This document shows, piece by piece, positions 1 through 11,945 of a stretch of DNA of 64,000 nucleotides. Positions within the stretch are counted from its first letter, which is position 1. Every line of letters starts with the position of its first letter. The DNA is from Apostichopus japonicus. Taxonomy: Eukaryota; Echinodermata; Holothuroidea; Aspidochirotida; Stichopodidae. The DNA lies in assembly GCF_037975245.1 (NCBI RefSeq), contig NC_092563.1, forward strand, positions 10,126,001 through 10,190,000. Reading direction: 5' to 3'. A program made the position numbers and the translations under genes. A model generated the notes under the pieces. That model was not told the DNA's origin and did no database searches. It saw only the letters and a program-made list of their open reading frames with translations.

Positions 1-740
1 TTGAAGAAACCTTTAAGTCGTCCTTCATACACTTGTCTGAAGACCAAAAACATAATAATAATGATGATGAAAATAAAACTACATATCCACAAGAGTAATT
101 GGGCTTTCAATGCGGCTATTCAATACTTTGTTTCTTTTCTTTATTCAACGCCACATTGACAGATGCCTTCGATGAAGTGATAATGCTAATAACCCAGCTC
201 CGTCGACAGTCGGAGGAAAAACATTCAGTCGGGAGATTAATCATAGCTCAGAAGTATTTATCAGCATAAAACTTTGCGTTTACACCTAACTATAGTCCTA
301 ATTAATACTCTAAGCAGACCTCAGAAATGCAACATTTGATCTCTAAACTTTCACCGCACTCCATACAATTTTGGACCCGCCTACAGCCCGTCTCATGGCG
401 GATCTTGTCCTTAACTCAGTCGGGTATTGTTGCAACTTGCGCCGCCCATCCCCCCCCCCTTCCCCTCTCCGCCGGTTGGTTATGAAGAGGTCGCGTAATG
501 TGATATGTACTAAACTAGGTTGTTCAGCCGCTGTGACTGATAAAGATCAAATGCTTACATGTCGAAACCCTCAACAGTGTGTGTTATATTCTATACCACC
601 ACCAACTAATCATATGCCCAAGTTAATCCTCCTAAAGGCCGCATCCTGATCAAAATCAGAAAGGTTATCCTTGCCATAAATGATCAAATTGTAATTAATA
701 TGCTGTTGCTCTTTATGTTTTACGCAGACGTATGAGTTAC

Positions 741-1139
741 TATTCCAATCGTTATTTTATAACGAAATGGTTTTCCTATAAAATATACCTCTGGATCGAG
801 TTTCCGAATATCATATGTGTGTGGATCGAGTACATCCATGCTAACATTTCCTATTATTTCCTTTGAGCCTGCATTATTATTTCTGTCTGAGAGCAATGTT
901 GTAATGTTTGGTGGGAATTCACCAACGTTGATGACCTCTGTTCTGTTGTCACGCTGTCTATATGGGGACGTTCCATAATCTTCTTCATGATATGATAATT
1001 CTTTATAAAGTTCAAAGTTTTCTCCATAGCCGTTTCTTGAGCCTCTACTCTCCTTCGGTGATCTAGGCGACATTAACTGCATTGAATAAACAATAATGAA
1101 CGCCAGCGAGCCCAGAAGAATGCCTTTCAATGTTTTGTC
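741..1139 (-). CDS. Membrane-anchor exon of a CHST15-like sulfotransferase paralogue (copy 1)
   Basis: A 399-bp internal exon (133 codons, phase 0 at both ends) lies between a pyrimidine-rich acceptor (catatag before 1139) and a GTAACT donor (740-735). It encodes a type II Golgi-protein N-terminus: a hydrophobic segment around residues 6-22 (GILLGSLAFIIVYSMQL), then a hydrophilic stem with three N-glycosylation sequons (NRT, NIT, NVS). There is no ATG at the start. Residue 4 is a TTG codon that only looks like a start, so the initiating exon lies further upstream on the minus strand and was not found. It differs from the copy at 47471-47869 at nine bases, three of which change residues (P/R, H/Y, K/N). 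The catalytic exons of this paralogue would lie left of the window. Confidence 0.72.
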
Positions 1140-1620
1140 CTATATGAGACGAAATCAAAATTAAATATATAAATAAATAATAAGAAACTGAAAATTACAA
1201 AGTATGCATTGTCACATAATAAATAACATATCTCATTAAATGACAATAAATTATCTGCTTCTCTTCTAGCTTTGAACAATGTCAGTCATTACCGAATCTT
1301 ATAAGTATTGGGAGCTTAAAGTAAACCTGGCTGTTGCAGGTTTAAGCCAATTCCTGGAACAATAAGCATACTAACGTTATCATCAATGTGGCCCTAACAA
1401 CGTTATAGGCATCCTACAGGCATCCATTAATAAGCCTACACACGCATCAATTAATACCGAAACAGCCATCAACTGAGCGCTAAACTTTGAGAATGTTTTT
1501 AAGGTAGGGATAGCTAATACTGTAGTTGCAAATTTTGAAGAAAAACTATATTCAAAGTTTTTCCACCTTGTTTTCTCACAAATATTGTCAATTCCTTTTT
1601 TTCATCTTATTTTTTAAAGG

Positions 1621-2845
1621 CAGAAGTCAGAAGCCAGTGAATAGCATTAGTATACCTTGCATATCTCTTACCTGACCGTCAATTAAGAGAGAAAAGGGCG
1701 TGATTACAATTTTGTTATAAAAGGTGGTTATGATGTTAAGTCATTCAGTGAAGAGTGTCCCCCCCCCCCATCTTTGGACATTTTGGTGAACTGTAGGTTG
1801 CTTAGATGAAAAATATTGCTATGTGTTTTGCACCTTTGGAAACAACGTTGAAGAACCTCCAATTGGTTACGTTGTATCGAATGTACATGTTATATCTTTA
1901 TGTACTGTACACAAAGGAATGTTTGTAATATTATGTCTGCAAGTAGAGTAATTAAATCATATTTCTATCGTAATTAGTAAATATGGGAATATGTATAAAA
2001 TATAAATGGTTCCAATTATTGCCATCTTCTGCCCTTTTGCCATGAAAATATTGAGCTTATTGAAGACACACATGCACAAATAAAGTATGCTTTTATCATT
2101 ATGGCCTACAGCGATTTTAAAGCATTCAACTTTGTTTACGTAACCTTTCTGAAAGTGACCTCTGACCTACAGAACACTGAAATGGTTCCAGTGGTATTTC
2201 AACCAACTGCTGTTTACCCCAATTAGTTTAACAAGGATTTCAGTCTTTAGTTTTCTACTAATCTCAAAGTAATGATCCTTGGCATGCACCCCCTCCCCAC
2301 ACCTCCACCAACCCCATACTCCCAACATAGAAAAGTAAAGCATTACAGCATTGCTGTAATTCGTGAAGAAACCGATCAAAAGAGAAAGAAGTGTATTTAA
2401 CCTAAATTACGAAATCACAAACTCTCCTGTGACCAGATGGTTTCATATTGATTTCACCAAATTTAAACACATTTTATATCCACTATACAAGATTCCGTAA
2501 AGATTTGGTTGTCCAGAAGATGCGGAAGACTACCAGAAATTTTGTGACAATATATAGAAATCTTATTAAAGTTTAAGGTTTGCCTTTGTTCATGGCTTGT
2601 TATCTATTGAAAGACATTATACATGGGCGAACGAAAGAATATAATAAGTTGTGTATACTATTTCTCAATCTCAAACAAACAATCCATATTATTGCTTGCA
2701 TCCCGCTTCCTGCTTTCCGCTTCCTGCATCCTGCTTGCAGGAGGATCTAATATACATATACATACATATTAAGCAAAGCAGTACGTAAATATGAGTGTAC
2801 ATAAATGGACAGAGATGTGTTGCTCGGCAACCATCTATCTCAAGG
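1621..2845. other. 1.2-kb segment present only in duplication copy 1
   Basis: Copy 2 jumps from the base equivalent to 1620 straight to the base equivalent to 2846. Both ends of the extra segment share the 4 bp aagg. No terminal repeats or coding potential were seen. It includes a short CT-rich stretch near 2700-2745 with repeats of the word ttcctgc. A microhomology-mediated deletion in copy 2 is simpler than an insertion in copy 1. Confidence 0.7.
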
Positions 2846-4587
2846 AGAATCGAATTGATCTTTATTGATTAGCACAAGTTTTGTCTCATTTCCTACGGTA
2901 TATTTACAACTAGTTACCGATGCACGCTATACGCTCATTAATGGTAGCGAGAATGTTGGGAAAATACTAGAGCACCTTGTTGATCATGCCGAGATATCAT
3001 GCACTGAACTTTGATTTCTAATGTAGAAACGCATATGCCTACAGTGTTAATATTATGGAACAATACGTTGTTACGGTAGAATACTTCCCAAAAATGGGGA
3101 GGGTAAGGGGGGCGGCAAAATATATTTAGTTAGAATATATTTAGTCAGAATATATTTAGTTTTTTATAGTCTATACTCTAGCGGCCTTGGTTATTGACCA
3201 TCTATAGTGTGGAAGTCAATAAGCAATTAATTGTGCATAGTACCTCACCTAAAGAAATCTGATTTTATGTTATGTGTGTAGCGAATAATGACAGCTAGCT
3301 TCAATTCAGTTTTAGCACATTAGATTTAGCTATTTACGACTATCATATTTGGTCAAGTTTTAGGACAAGCAACGGCGACAAACAGACACGTCCAGTAGAT
3401 TACCGACTGAATGAAAGTTACCTGCTTCAGTTATTAACTACTTTATTGTATACTGCCAAGCAAATTGATTGATTAACGCGAATGAAACTCGTTGGGATGA
3501 ATAAAGCGAATTATTTCAATCATACAGTTTAAAGAGGTATTCCGAAAAGCTCTGAGCTTTCTTATCTTCACCGGTCCAATATGTGTTGACTAAATTTAAG
3601 AAGTATGTGCATATATAAATTAACATATAATACAATCTCTCATATTTGCTGCATTGTTGAAAACTACGTAGGCTATCCGTGGTTATGATCCATAGTTCAC
3701 CGACTACCTGTTATTTGCAAGGTATTATCTCATGTCTTGTAATTAAGAATCGTATTAACTAGTAAGTGTAGGCTACATGTATAGTTGCAAGAAATGATTA
3801 CTTGTATCAACAACACAAAGTAAAACATCAGCGATAAAATGAAAACACGTAAATAGAGGGCACGATGCAATGGATATCAAATATAAAATTAATATTGCGC
3901 CCCCCCCCCCCAATTTCTCTTGACCAGAGACAACATCGAGCGGGATTTTTTCTGAAACAGTGTGTAATCGGAATATAAAGGCCACAGTATCCGTTTGAAC
4001 GCTACAGAACCTTCGGTAACTTCACTCTGCCCCACCTTGTTATTGCTTTTGTCATTAAAGTTCTTCTTGCTCGACCCAGTTACGCTTTGGGTAGACAACT
4101 GATGTAATACATTATATATTTTCACGAAGTTATCCGTGGTCGAGTATGGCAATGTTAGGCTAGGTGAACTGATGAAAAATGCAAGATATGAGTGTATACG
4201 GACCACCTATATTACCAGTGACGAGCTTATCGCAGCCATCGGGACCTGTTCATGAACGATGTTACCCGTATCGGAATCACCAAGTCGCTGGATTTGAACT
4301 CTACGTATATAGTCCAACATGATATTACTGAGATCAAATGGTATACAATGGACCCTCTCCGTCATTTAGGTTTACTATTATCGCGACTTACCTTCATAAT
4401 GTACCTTGTTACGTGCTATAGGCTGCTCGAAGTTCTCGTGTTGTTTCCCGATATCAAAACGCTGCAGTACAGTTAGTCACAGACAAGAGAAACTAGACAA
4501 ACTAGTAAATTCTAAATCTCATTTCCGGCAAAAAAAAAGTCATTTCCAGTAACACGATTACACGCTATCAATAAGAAGTATGTCGAC

Positions 4588-4591
4588 ATAT
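4588..4591. other. Empty target site (atat) matching the LTR element A insertion
   Basis: In copy 2 the equivalent site is split by element A, with atat at both 50092-50095 and 63556-63559. Removing A plus one atat restores the copy 1 sequence except for one c/t difference beside the site. This is direct evidence for a 4-bp target-site duplication. Confidence 0.85.
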
Positions 4592-4620
4592 ATTACGTAC
4601 ATGTACATCAAGATACACGC

Positions 4621-4680
4621 TTCGTTTAACTATAGTTAAACTATAAGTTAACTACAACTATAGTTTAACTATAGTAAAAC
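4621..4680. repeat. Cluster of actatagtt palindromes
   Basis: The words aactatagtt and agtttaactatag recur on both strands, giving overlapping dyad symmetry. The matching place in copy 2 (about 63598-63622) has only the first palindrome, so copy 1 has gained about 30 bp here. Confidence 0.6.
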
Positions 4681-4855
4681 ACGGAGAGCCCTACAAACTA
4701 TCTTGCTATTTGCATCACAAAACGACGATTTTGCTGTGAAACACTTGTGCGGTAGATCGAGCCGAGTTCTATGGCATGCTCTGTATACGAGGACACTCAA
4801 TCAATAAATTTTTGTTTGACAACGATTAGACGTAGTCAGCTTCATTGAGCCGGTG

Positions 4856-5110
4856 TAGCAGTACAAACTGTCGCAAATATTCCACATTCAGTATAAACTG
4901 TCCCGGTCCCACAGGACAGTTTATACTGGATTTACCAGTACGTTTGGTCTCCCCGGACCTATTGTACAAGGCCAGTTGGTACAGACTGTCTCCCCAGACA
5001 GAATATGCTATGGTTACACGGAGGGGGACATTATTTGACGGTCATATATTTTGTTGTAAATTGTGTCCCCCTGAACACAATGTCCGCCGTAGCATGTACG
5101 TTCGAGTAGC
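4856..5110. repeat. Mosaic of short inverted words with a 15-bp hairpin
   Basis: It starts exactly where the duplication homology ends. Repeated words resemble ggacattntgtac and their complements. The clearest structure is a perfect 15-bp inverted repeat at 4889-4903 and 4914-4928 with a 10-base spacer. The region at 11040-11250 has the same style and shares words. No coding potential. Identity unknown; possibly a foldback or MITE-like element. Confidence 0.6.
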
Positions 5111-7119
5111 AAAAATTTAATTAGTAATGGACTCTGGCAGTATCCGTATTATTAGGAAATTGTCGCATTTCGGCTTCCGTATATTTAGCAGTAAAGTCGT
5201 GCGACAACTAAAAACGGAAAAGCTAGCAGAAAACGTGAGACAAATTGCAGATATTCTAAGAGATGAGAGCTATCCAAGTGGGTTTACAAGAATAAAACAG
5301 AGAAGAATCTTACGGAGACAAAGTCAGTCTTTCAGACTGGCTGAAAATGAAACTCTTGCGTTCCGAAATTGAAGGAAAGTGTTGCTATCTAGGGCTACTC
5401 AACTCGCCCAAATCGAAGCAGCTCACACTGACTAGTGACATCTATAAGGTAATGTCTGTAACTTACAGTATAGGATACACAATATGCCTTTGGTTGTTAA
5501 ATGGCGAACGGCCATTCCACAGTTAAACTATGACCAGGCTTCTAGGACTGATTGGTGAACAAATCATGATATTCTTTTACCACGTTTGGTTAGTTGTAAA
5601 AACTCATTCGCAAAAGTCAAGCAATTGCTTGTGCAACATTATAATCAGTTGTATGCTTGAGCAAAGTTATTAGGGCCTATTTCTTTTCGTTTTGTTTACC
5701 CAATTGTTTACCCAAACAAATTTACCCAAACAAATTTTTGTGACAATTATTATAAATTTCCACCTTTAATCGCCCTGCCTATCATAAAAGATAACAACAG
5801 ATTACTAAAGCTTAGAGAGCTAGTTTGGTTTGCATGCATGGGACACTATAAAATGCAATTATTGGACTATAGCATATAGCCGAGCCTACCTGTACTTCTA
5901 GAGGAAAGTGGCACTAATACTGTACGTAATAAATTCACGTTCATTAATTTTGGTTGGTAAGAACAGATATTGAAGGCCTGATAGTACTTTTTTTAGGTGT
6001 GGCATATTCTCTACATGCCAAACCTCACTGCAGAAGAAAACTTCTTAAATATCTATAGACCCCAATTGTGGCCAAGCAATGTGTACAATAATGGGAATAT
6101 TCCATTTCAAACACTGATATAGAGTTGTAATTCAATTTTAAGGCACTTCAGCTAGAACTACCAATTCTGCAGCCCATATATTTGTGTTTGTTGTGGGTTT
6201 TTTTTTGGGGGGGGGGGAGGGGGGGGCAAAAAAACATGATATCTCCTTTGATCATGAATTTTCTTATCTCTTTGAAGGTGTTCATCTTTGCATAGATAAA
6301 CCAGACAACAGACTATGTCTATTGTCTAGATTCTATTGGAAAACTATCAACGTTGATGTAACAAGTTATGTTCAACAGGATGTCAAAGCGTCATTGTCAT
6401 GTAGACCTATGAACAAGTCTCCATAGCATTCCTGTAACTGGATTATGGAAACAGGTAAATATTCAATCTGTTTTAATTGCACAGGATGTCCGCAGTATGC
6501 AGTGAAGGTTTAGTTTAGTTAATGTCACTCTTTCTGGACAAATTAAACATTTACAAGTTTAACGGTAGTCTGTATTGGCCCTAAATTTTGGCCACTTTAG
6601 TTGCTAGAAGTTTTCAAAAAGCACTTTTCTGGGGGTAATAACCCTTTATATTGTGCTCAGACATTCTAAATGATGACACGAGATGATTGAATGTCCCAGT
6701 GAGGTAAATTTCCTTCAGGGATATAAACCTACTTACAGAATTTTGTCCAAAGTGAAAATTTGGCATATTTAGGGCCTATACAGCAAACCTTTAAGCCACA
6801 CTCTGGCCTAACTGCAGAGCAACCATCAATATAGGCATGTAATTGTAAGTTGCAAAAAGTGGCGTATCATGATACTGGTTTAGTGGTTGAAGCGATTGTA
6901 AATATATGGTACAGTATGGTGTAAGTTACATTTTCATATTTGCAAGGTAAAAATAATTGGCCTAAATCCACCAACACCCTGTTTCGTTCAGATATCCCAC
7001 TGTTTTTTATCTAGATCTGTGTACAGCATGAAGCAATGGAATAGCACAACAGTCAAGGCAAAGCCTGCAACTTGTAAAAAAAAAAATTAGCACCTAAATG
7101 ATGTCTTCTTTCTTAACAG

Positions 7120-7277
7120 GTTGGTGTTGATCTTATTGGTCCTCTACCAGTGACAGCTGCCAATCGACAGTATATGATAACACTGTCTGACTTCTATTCA
7201 AAGTGGCCTGAGACTAAGGCAGTGCCTGACAAGACTGCAGCATCAACTTCTTATTTCATTACTGATGTGATGATGAG
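7120..7277 (+). pseudogene. Integrase core exon with the first catalytic Asp
   Basis: 158 bp between an acceptor (ttcttaacag) and a donor (gtaagc). It encodes VGVDLIGPLP, the classic beta strand with the first catalytic Asp of retroviral-type integrases. After it come YMITLSDFYSKWPE and KAVPDKTAAS, typical of gypsy/Ginger integrase cores. It is open throughout and ends in phase 2, matching the single base that opens the exon at 8596. This is the best preserved part of the gene at 5127-8671. Confidence 0.65.
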
Positions 7278-8595
7278 GTAAGCATGTCTTAAAAAGTGAA
7301 CAATTTTCTGCAGTTAGTAACTAGTTCCAATATGAATGGCATCATATCTGTTATTTGTACCATGCAAATAACTTGTAGTGCATGGCAGAATGCTGTGTTT
7401 GAGTATAACTCATTTCCAAATAGGTATTAAGCATACAGAAAGGTCACAAAGGTAGGTGAGAACCGAGAAAGTGTACTGTAAATCTTTGCAGGTTAAGTCC
7501 CCATTAACAAGTTTATATGTAAGTAGTTTTTGTTCCTATATTTACTTGCAAAGGTTCCACCTCTGGTTTTTAAGTAGCATATAGCCTGACAATTGTCGTC
7601 ATTTAATTTACATCCCCAAAAAGTGATTTTGGCTGGACATGTTTCACTGCAGCAGACACAGTTTATTTGTTCAAACAAATGATGAGTAAATAATTAAGAC
7701 CACATTCCACAGCTAGACACCACCTTTTGTGTGTTGTTTTTCAAAAAAGGTGTTGGACAGTTTGATATTGTAACCACAGGGAACTTTTCTGTTTAGAAAG
7801 TGTGAACTTATTACTAATTGGCTGTTTTGACAGGAACTTCGACCAGATAAGAGAGATAATGTATCAACTGAGTTTTGGTACCATTTCTCTGTTAGGTCCG
7901 TTGTGGAAAATTGCTAAATGTGTTTGTGAGTGTGGTGGGGGGATATTTCCTGAAACCTGGGAGAGGGACCCTCTTTTTTGGCAAAATAGGGCAATGTTTA
8001 GGTCTCTTGATGCAAAATGATGTATAATAGTACATTTTACCATAATAATGGTTAGCTAGCATTATTTGGTTTTGCATTTGGGTCATAGAGAGGGTGTTTT
8101 GAACCCCCATGGATCCTGATTCAGGACAATTAATGTTTGATCGGCATTAAACAGTCATACCATGCACACATACATCAATAGAGCACCAAAAGGCATCAAA
8201 CTTCTGTTGTATCCTAGCTCAAGCTAATTTGATAAATTTCTGATATTAAATTTCATTAATATGTCACAAATGTTGTATTGGCTCATATGGTTAAAACTTT
8301 TCAGGTTTGGTAGTGAACTGCCAAAATTATGACATGCAATCTCCAATTAAAAAAATGGAGCCAGTATTCCCATAAACATGTAGGTGTCACAATAAAAGGT
8401 CATCAAATTAACTCAATGCCTAAGCATAGTTCAGGTGTACACTATACAGTCTACACTTAACCAGTATGGTGAATGTTAATTATCTTTGTAGTGGAGCTTA
8501 CACATAACCTTTCAAGATGATAATTTATTTTATATATGACTTACAGTGTGGCATTCACTACTCATAATATTGCTTTCAACTTTTATTTTGCACAG

Positions 8596-8671
8596 ATTTG
8601 GTTGTACTGATATCTCATATCTGACCACCAATGGAGGGATTATGTATGAGGTTAACAGAAGACATGTCTAG
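8596..8671 (+). pseudogene. Next integrase exon, truncated
   Basis: It follows a good acceptor (ttttattttgcacag) and completes the split Arg codon of the previous exon. It reads FGCTDIS and then TTNGG where active integrases have a D-Q/N-G motif, so the second catalytic Asp is probably lost. It ends at TAG 8669-8671. A GT at 8651 could be a donor, but no following exon was recognised. Confidence 0.45.
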
Positions 8672-11039
8672 ACGATTTTCTTAGCAGTTAACTTGTTACC
8701 GACAATAATCTTGTCTTTCACTCTAACATATCATGAGAGAAAACTTTGTCGGCTGCTATATGTTTAAGCAAAGAGAGGCCATTGACTTTTCACTGCCAGT
8801 CGTTCGGTGGAAATCCATATATTTGCAGTTCAAGTTGAACGGTTGTGACGCTCGAAATTCTTTATCACCTCATTACTTCATTAAATAACAAATACGAAGG
8901 CGTGTTTCTTGGTTCTGGAAATTGTGTTCAAGATAAGTTCTCATAGTAAAACATATAACCGACCATATTCTGCTTCCTGTTGTAACTTTTGCTGTTATGG
9001 ATTTCTGTGTAAGTCTTAACGAAAAACCCGTTGGATACATGAGAATCAGCTATTTTATTTTGTAATTTACAATCAAGATTTAACTTTGACGGTATCAAGT
9101 TGCACATTAAAGCATTTTATAGGTGTTTGTGGAAAGCAGTTCAAGGGGGGATTCTAATAGTGAAACTTCTGCATGGTTTTATTGAGGTCTTTACCAAACT
9201 CTAAAGAGGTTGTTCTTCATGTGGATTATGAGAGTTTCAAGTACATATTGTTTGAAGAAGAGTGACAGTAGTATATCATTCTAACCAAGCAATACCTCCC
9301 TGCTTGAAGGAAGCTCTAGAAAGCATGGATTATCTTTAGTTGGATCAGAGCTACAAAGGGAGAGTCATCATTTCACTTAAATTTCCCCATGCAGGGGGTA
9401 GGAAGTGGGTGTGGGCACACAACATCAGAGGGACATTTTCCCATTCCACAACCACCACTCGTTATGCTATAAACCGATACACGCCGGCCATATCACTTAA
9501 ATATATATGATGTGTTAGTAGTGTTATCAATACTATTTATTGAGATTGTTTATTGTTAACCTTGCTTTAAAAAGATATGGGATGCCATTTTAAAAATAGT
9601 ATGTACAGACAGTGCCCCCCCCCCTCCCCGGCTCCTGGCTCCCTGATCCCATGTATAATCATTTTTTCACTCTTTGCCCAGTCTGATATAGATTCAGAAT
9701 ATTGTGTTTGTGCATGACTATCATCCAATTTCATGTTTTGATTTTACTATATTAACTTTCTTTAAACAAACTTTTCTCTACAAGAATGACATATTTAAAG
9801 TGTGAGAAACATGATGAGACAACAAATCTAGCATATTGCATCCTGCTCTGTCCTATTTGCTTTATTCTTTCCCTTGTTTGGCTTTGTTTTGTTTCCTGTA
9901 TGTTTTGCAGCTCTTTTGAAGAGAATATTGTCTAATACATCTTTTCTAATTTGAACCACTTTTGTCCAATAAGAAACCTTCATAATAAGAAACAACGAAC
10001 CTTTATCACTGGAATTGCCTGGAATGCCATTTGTCTATACAAATGAAGATTGCTTCGCGCATGGCCATCACAACGGGCTTAGGGGGCAGGGGTGGGAGAA
10101 TGGTCTTCCACCCTGTTGAGAGGGAGAAAACCTTGACTCGACGATTGAGTGACAAAAATAAGGAACGGTTAAAAAGTAAACAATAAAGTAGTAATGAAAG
10201 TCAATAAATAGGTGTCAAGCCCATACGGAGGGTTGGGGCAGTGTTGACATTTTCAAGGTCAGAGAAGTATCTTCCAGCTAATTCACGGTTGTTATTAGCA
10301 AACAAAAATATTTTGGAACTCATCACAGATAGGTCACAGACTTAAGAAGACCCTCCCCAGGACACAAATTCGATAACTTACCATCCCAACTCCCCCCCCC
10401 GCCCCTTATCCTTGCACTCAAAATTATGTGTATGGGCCTGAGTTTTATATACAGCGTTGCCGATTTCATTTAGGATGTAACTTGAAAACACTCTCGGTTC
10501 CCGTCCTATAATGAGCTTTACGCACGGATGAAATTTCATATTGGCTAGGCAACTCTCGTAGACCCATGAAGTACAGTTACCATACTTGCCAAAACTTACC
10601 CACTGTGTGTTAGGGAAATACGGAAAAAATGAAGTTTGGACTCCCTAAAGTTCGTAATATTTTACCTCTGCAATTATCATTTTTTGTTGTAGCTGTTGTA
10701 TTCCCTATCCCGTACCCGCCCTCCGTTGAGGAGGAAGTTAGGTTTATACTATCTCTCCCTCTGTAAAGATGACTATGAACGCAATGTAGTTGCCGAATTC
10801 AAAATGCAACATATACGGAGGATAACATAGCAGCAATCACATCAAAAACATGATTAACATCTTCTACAGATGGAAGACTTGTTTCTTTTTCCTTTTTTCT
10901 TTTTTCCCGTTCTATTTTTTGTTTTGCAGCAACGCACAACGTCTCATTTATTTCCTGTAACATTTAACTCTGACGTATGCATCTGCTCTAATTATTGATA
11001 TAATGAACTCAATTGCCTTTTGAATATCGAAATGCTTAA
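8672..11039. other. Non-coding stretch, nothing recognised
   Basis: No supported ORF, RNA gene or terminal repeats. Only low-complexity features are visible: poly-C/CT tracts near 9616-9630 and 10390-10402, and a T-rich stretch near 10880-10920. Confidence 0.5.
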
Positions 11040-11250
11040 ATTTTATGCGGGACAAAATATGCTATGAAGTATTTGCGGACATTCTGTACCAGGACATTTC
11101 GTCCGGTGGGACTACATTTGCTGTGAGGGTGGGACACAATTTTCAGCAGATAATGTCCGACCGGACTAAATATGCTGGTACAAAGTGTCCGCGGAGACAC
11201 TTTGTACAGGGGGACACTCTGTACTGTCACACCGGAACCATGTGAGAATC
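11040..11250. repeat. Second inverted-word mosaic with a 12-bp hairpin
   Basis: Same style as 4856-5110: clusters of gacattntgta, tgtcc and ggaca words on both strands. A perfect 12-bp inverted repeat lies at 11178-11189 and 11196-11207 with spacer cgcgga. Overlapping ORFs on both strands are by-products of the symmetry. Confidence 0.6.
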
Positions 11251-11840
11251 CGCCCTTTAGTAGCACGGACGTTCACTGATGGACACTGGCCGTCTCTGCA
11301 CCATTCAAGGTTATTAGTTTGGAAAGTGAGCTTGTATATTACGTAACTATTTCCCTCGCAAGTAGTGTGATTCACCTTAGCCATGCACGCAAATTAAACA
11401 TAATTTCTACGTTCGATGATTGTTTTAATATTTTAAGAGCCTTAGCTGGATCATTTATACCATATTTAGTGGTCGAATTAACCAATTTGATGCAGTATTC
11501 ATCAAAATAGGTCAGTTTGAGAAGTTTAATTCTGATCTGAACGTTCAAATTGTGCCGATCTCTCAGCGTGCACCCTCCCTAGAAGAAAAACCCTCGTATT
11601 TCAGTTCCGGCGCGACCAGCGAAGCCCGGCGATCGTGAATCTGATGCACTACAGCGTTGTAAACACTTTGCCTTGGTCTAAAGATTTGGTGGCTATCAAG
11701 TTAAAATTGGAATTAAATGCCCTTATTTGTGTCTCGGCCCTGTGATCAAGTAGAATGGTACAGAAAAGACTTTGATTGAAGAGGTGAGTACTACGCTATG
11801 TAGCCTACAACTACTAGTTAGAACTATGCTACGCTATCTA

Positions 11841-11945
11841 GCCTAGGCCACAGTCACTCGTAACGTTATGTAGGTGTATAGTATATAAACACGGAGATTA
11901 TATACTATACGCTTACATAACGTTACGAGTGCCTGTGGCCAAGGC
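11841..11945. repeat. Near-perfect 105-nt foldback (47-bp arms)
   Basis: Left arm 11841-11887 and right arm 11899-11945 are reverse complements with four mismatches, around an 11-base loop (aacacggagat). The size and pairing fit either a miniature foldback transposon or a microRNA-type hairpin. A partial repeat of the words ctacgctat and tagcct lies just upstream (11790-11845). A weaker inverted pair (ctacttgtagtt / aactacaagtag) lies in 12230-12295. Confidence 0.75.

Larger units (their letters stand above)
1..4855. repeat. Segmental duplication, copy 1
   Basis: Nearly collinear with 46752-50095 followed by 63556-63797 in the same orientation. The match starts at base 1, so the copy probably extends left of the window, and it stops just after gagccgg at about 4855. 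Divergence is low: nine differences counted over the 399-bp exon. Copy 1 carries an extra 1225 bp (1621-2845) that copy 2 lacks. It does not carry the LTR retrotransposon inserted in copy 2. Apart from the sulfotransferase exon I see no conserved reading frame; for example the minus ORF at 3889-4206 is not preserved in copy 2. Confidence 0.93.
5127..8671 (+). pseudogene. Intron-containing gypsy-type integrase gene, decayed (Ginger/GIN-like)
   Basis: Three collinear plus-strand blocks look like successive parts of one integrase, separated by introns with GT..AG borders. Block 1 (5127-5372) resembles the N-terminal region before the zinc finger, with YPSGFTRIKQRRILRRQ and FRLAENETL. Block 2 (about 6278-6426) resembles the H2C2 finger region, with GVHLCIDK and SRFYW...NVDVTSYVQQ, but its C-x2-C pair is lost. 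Block 3 (7120-7277, 8596-8671) is the start of the catalytic core. Known gypsy elements lack such introns, whereas Ginger DNA transposons and host GIN genes have them, so one of these is likely. The second catalytic Asp seems replaced by Asn and the frame stops at 8669-8671. No later exons, terminal repeats or target duplication were found. Confidence 0.5.

Noticed and set aside
371-649. 92-residue plus ORF, also 47075-47356
   Set aside because: The two duplicate copies differ by frame-changing indels, so no selection for protein.
720-1130. Complete 136-residue secreted or membrane protein starting at 1130
   Set aside because: The apparent start is TTG and the C-terminal residues read through a GTAACT donor; it is an internal exon.
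3889-4206. 105-residue minus ORF
   Set aside because: Not kept in duplication copy 2, where a poly-C change and indels break it.
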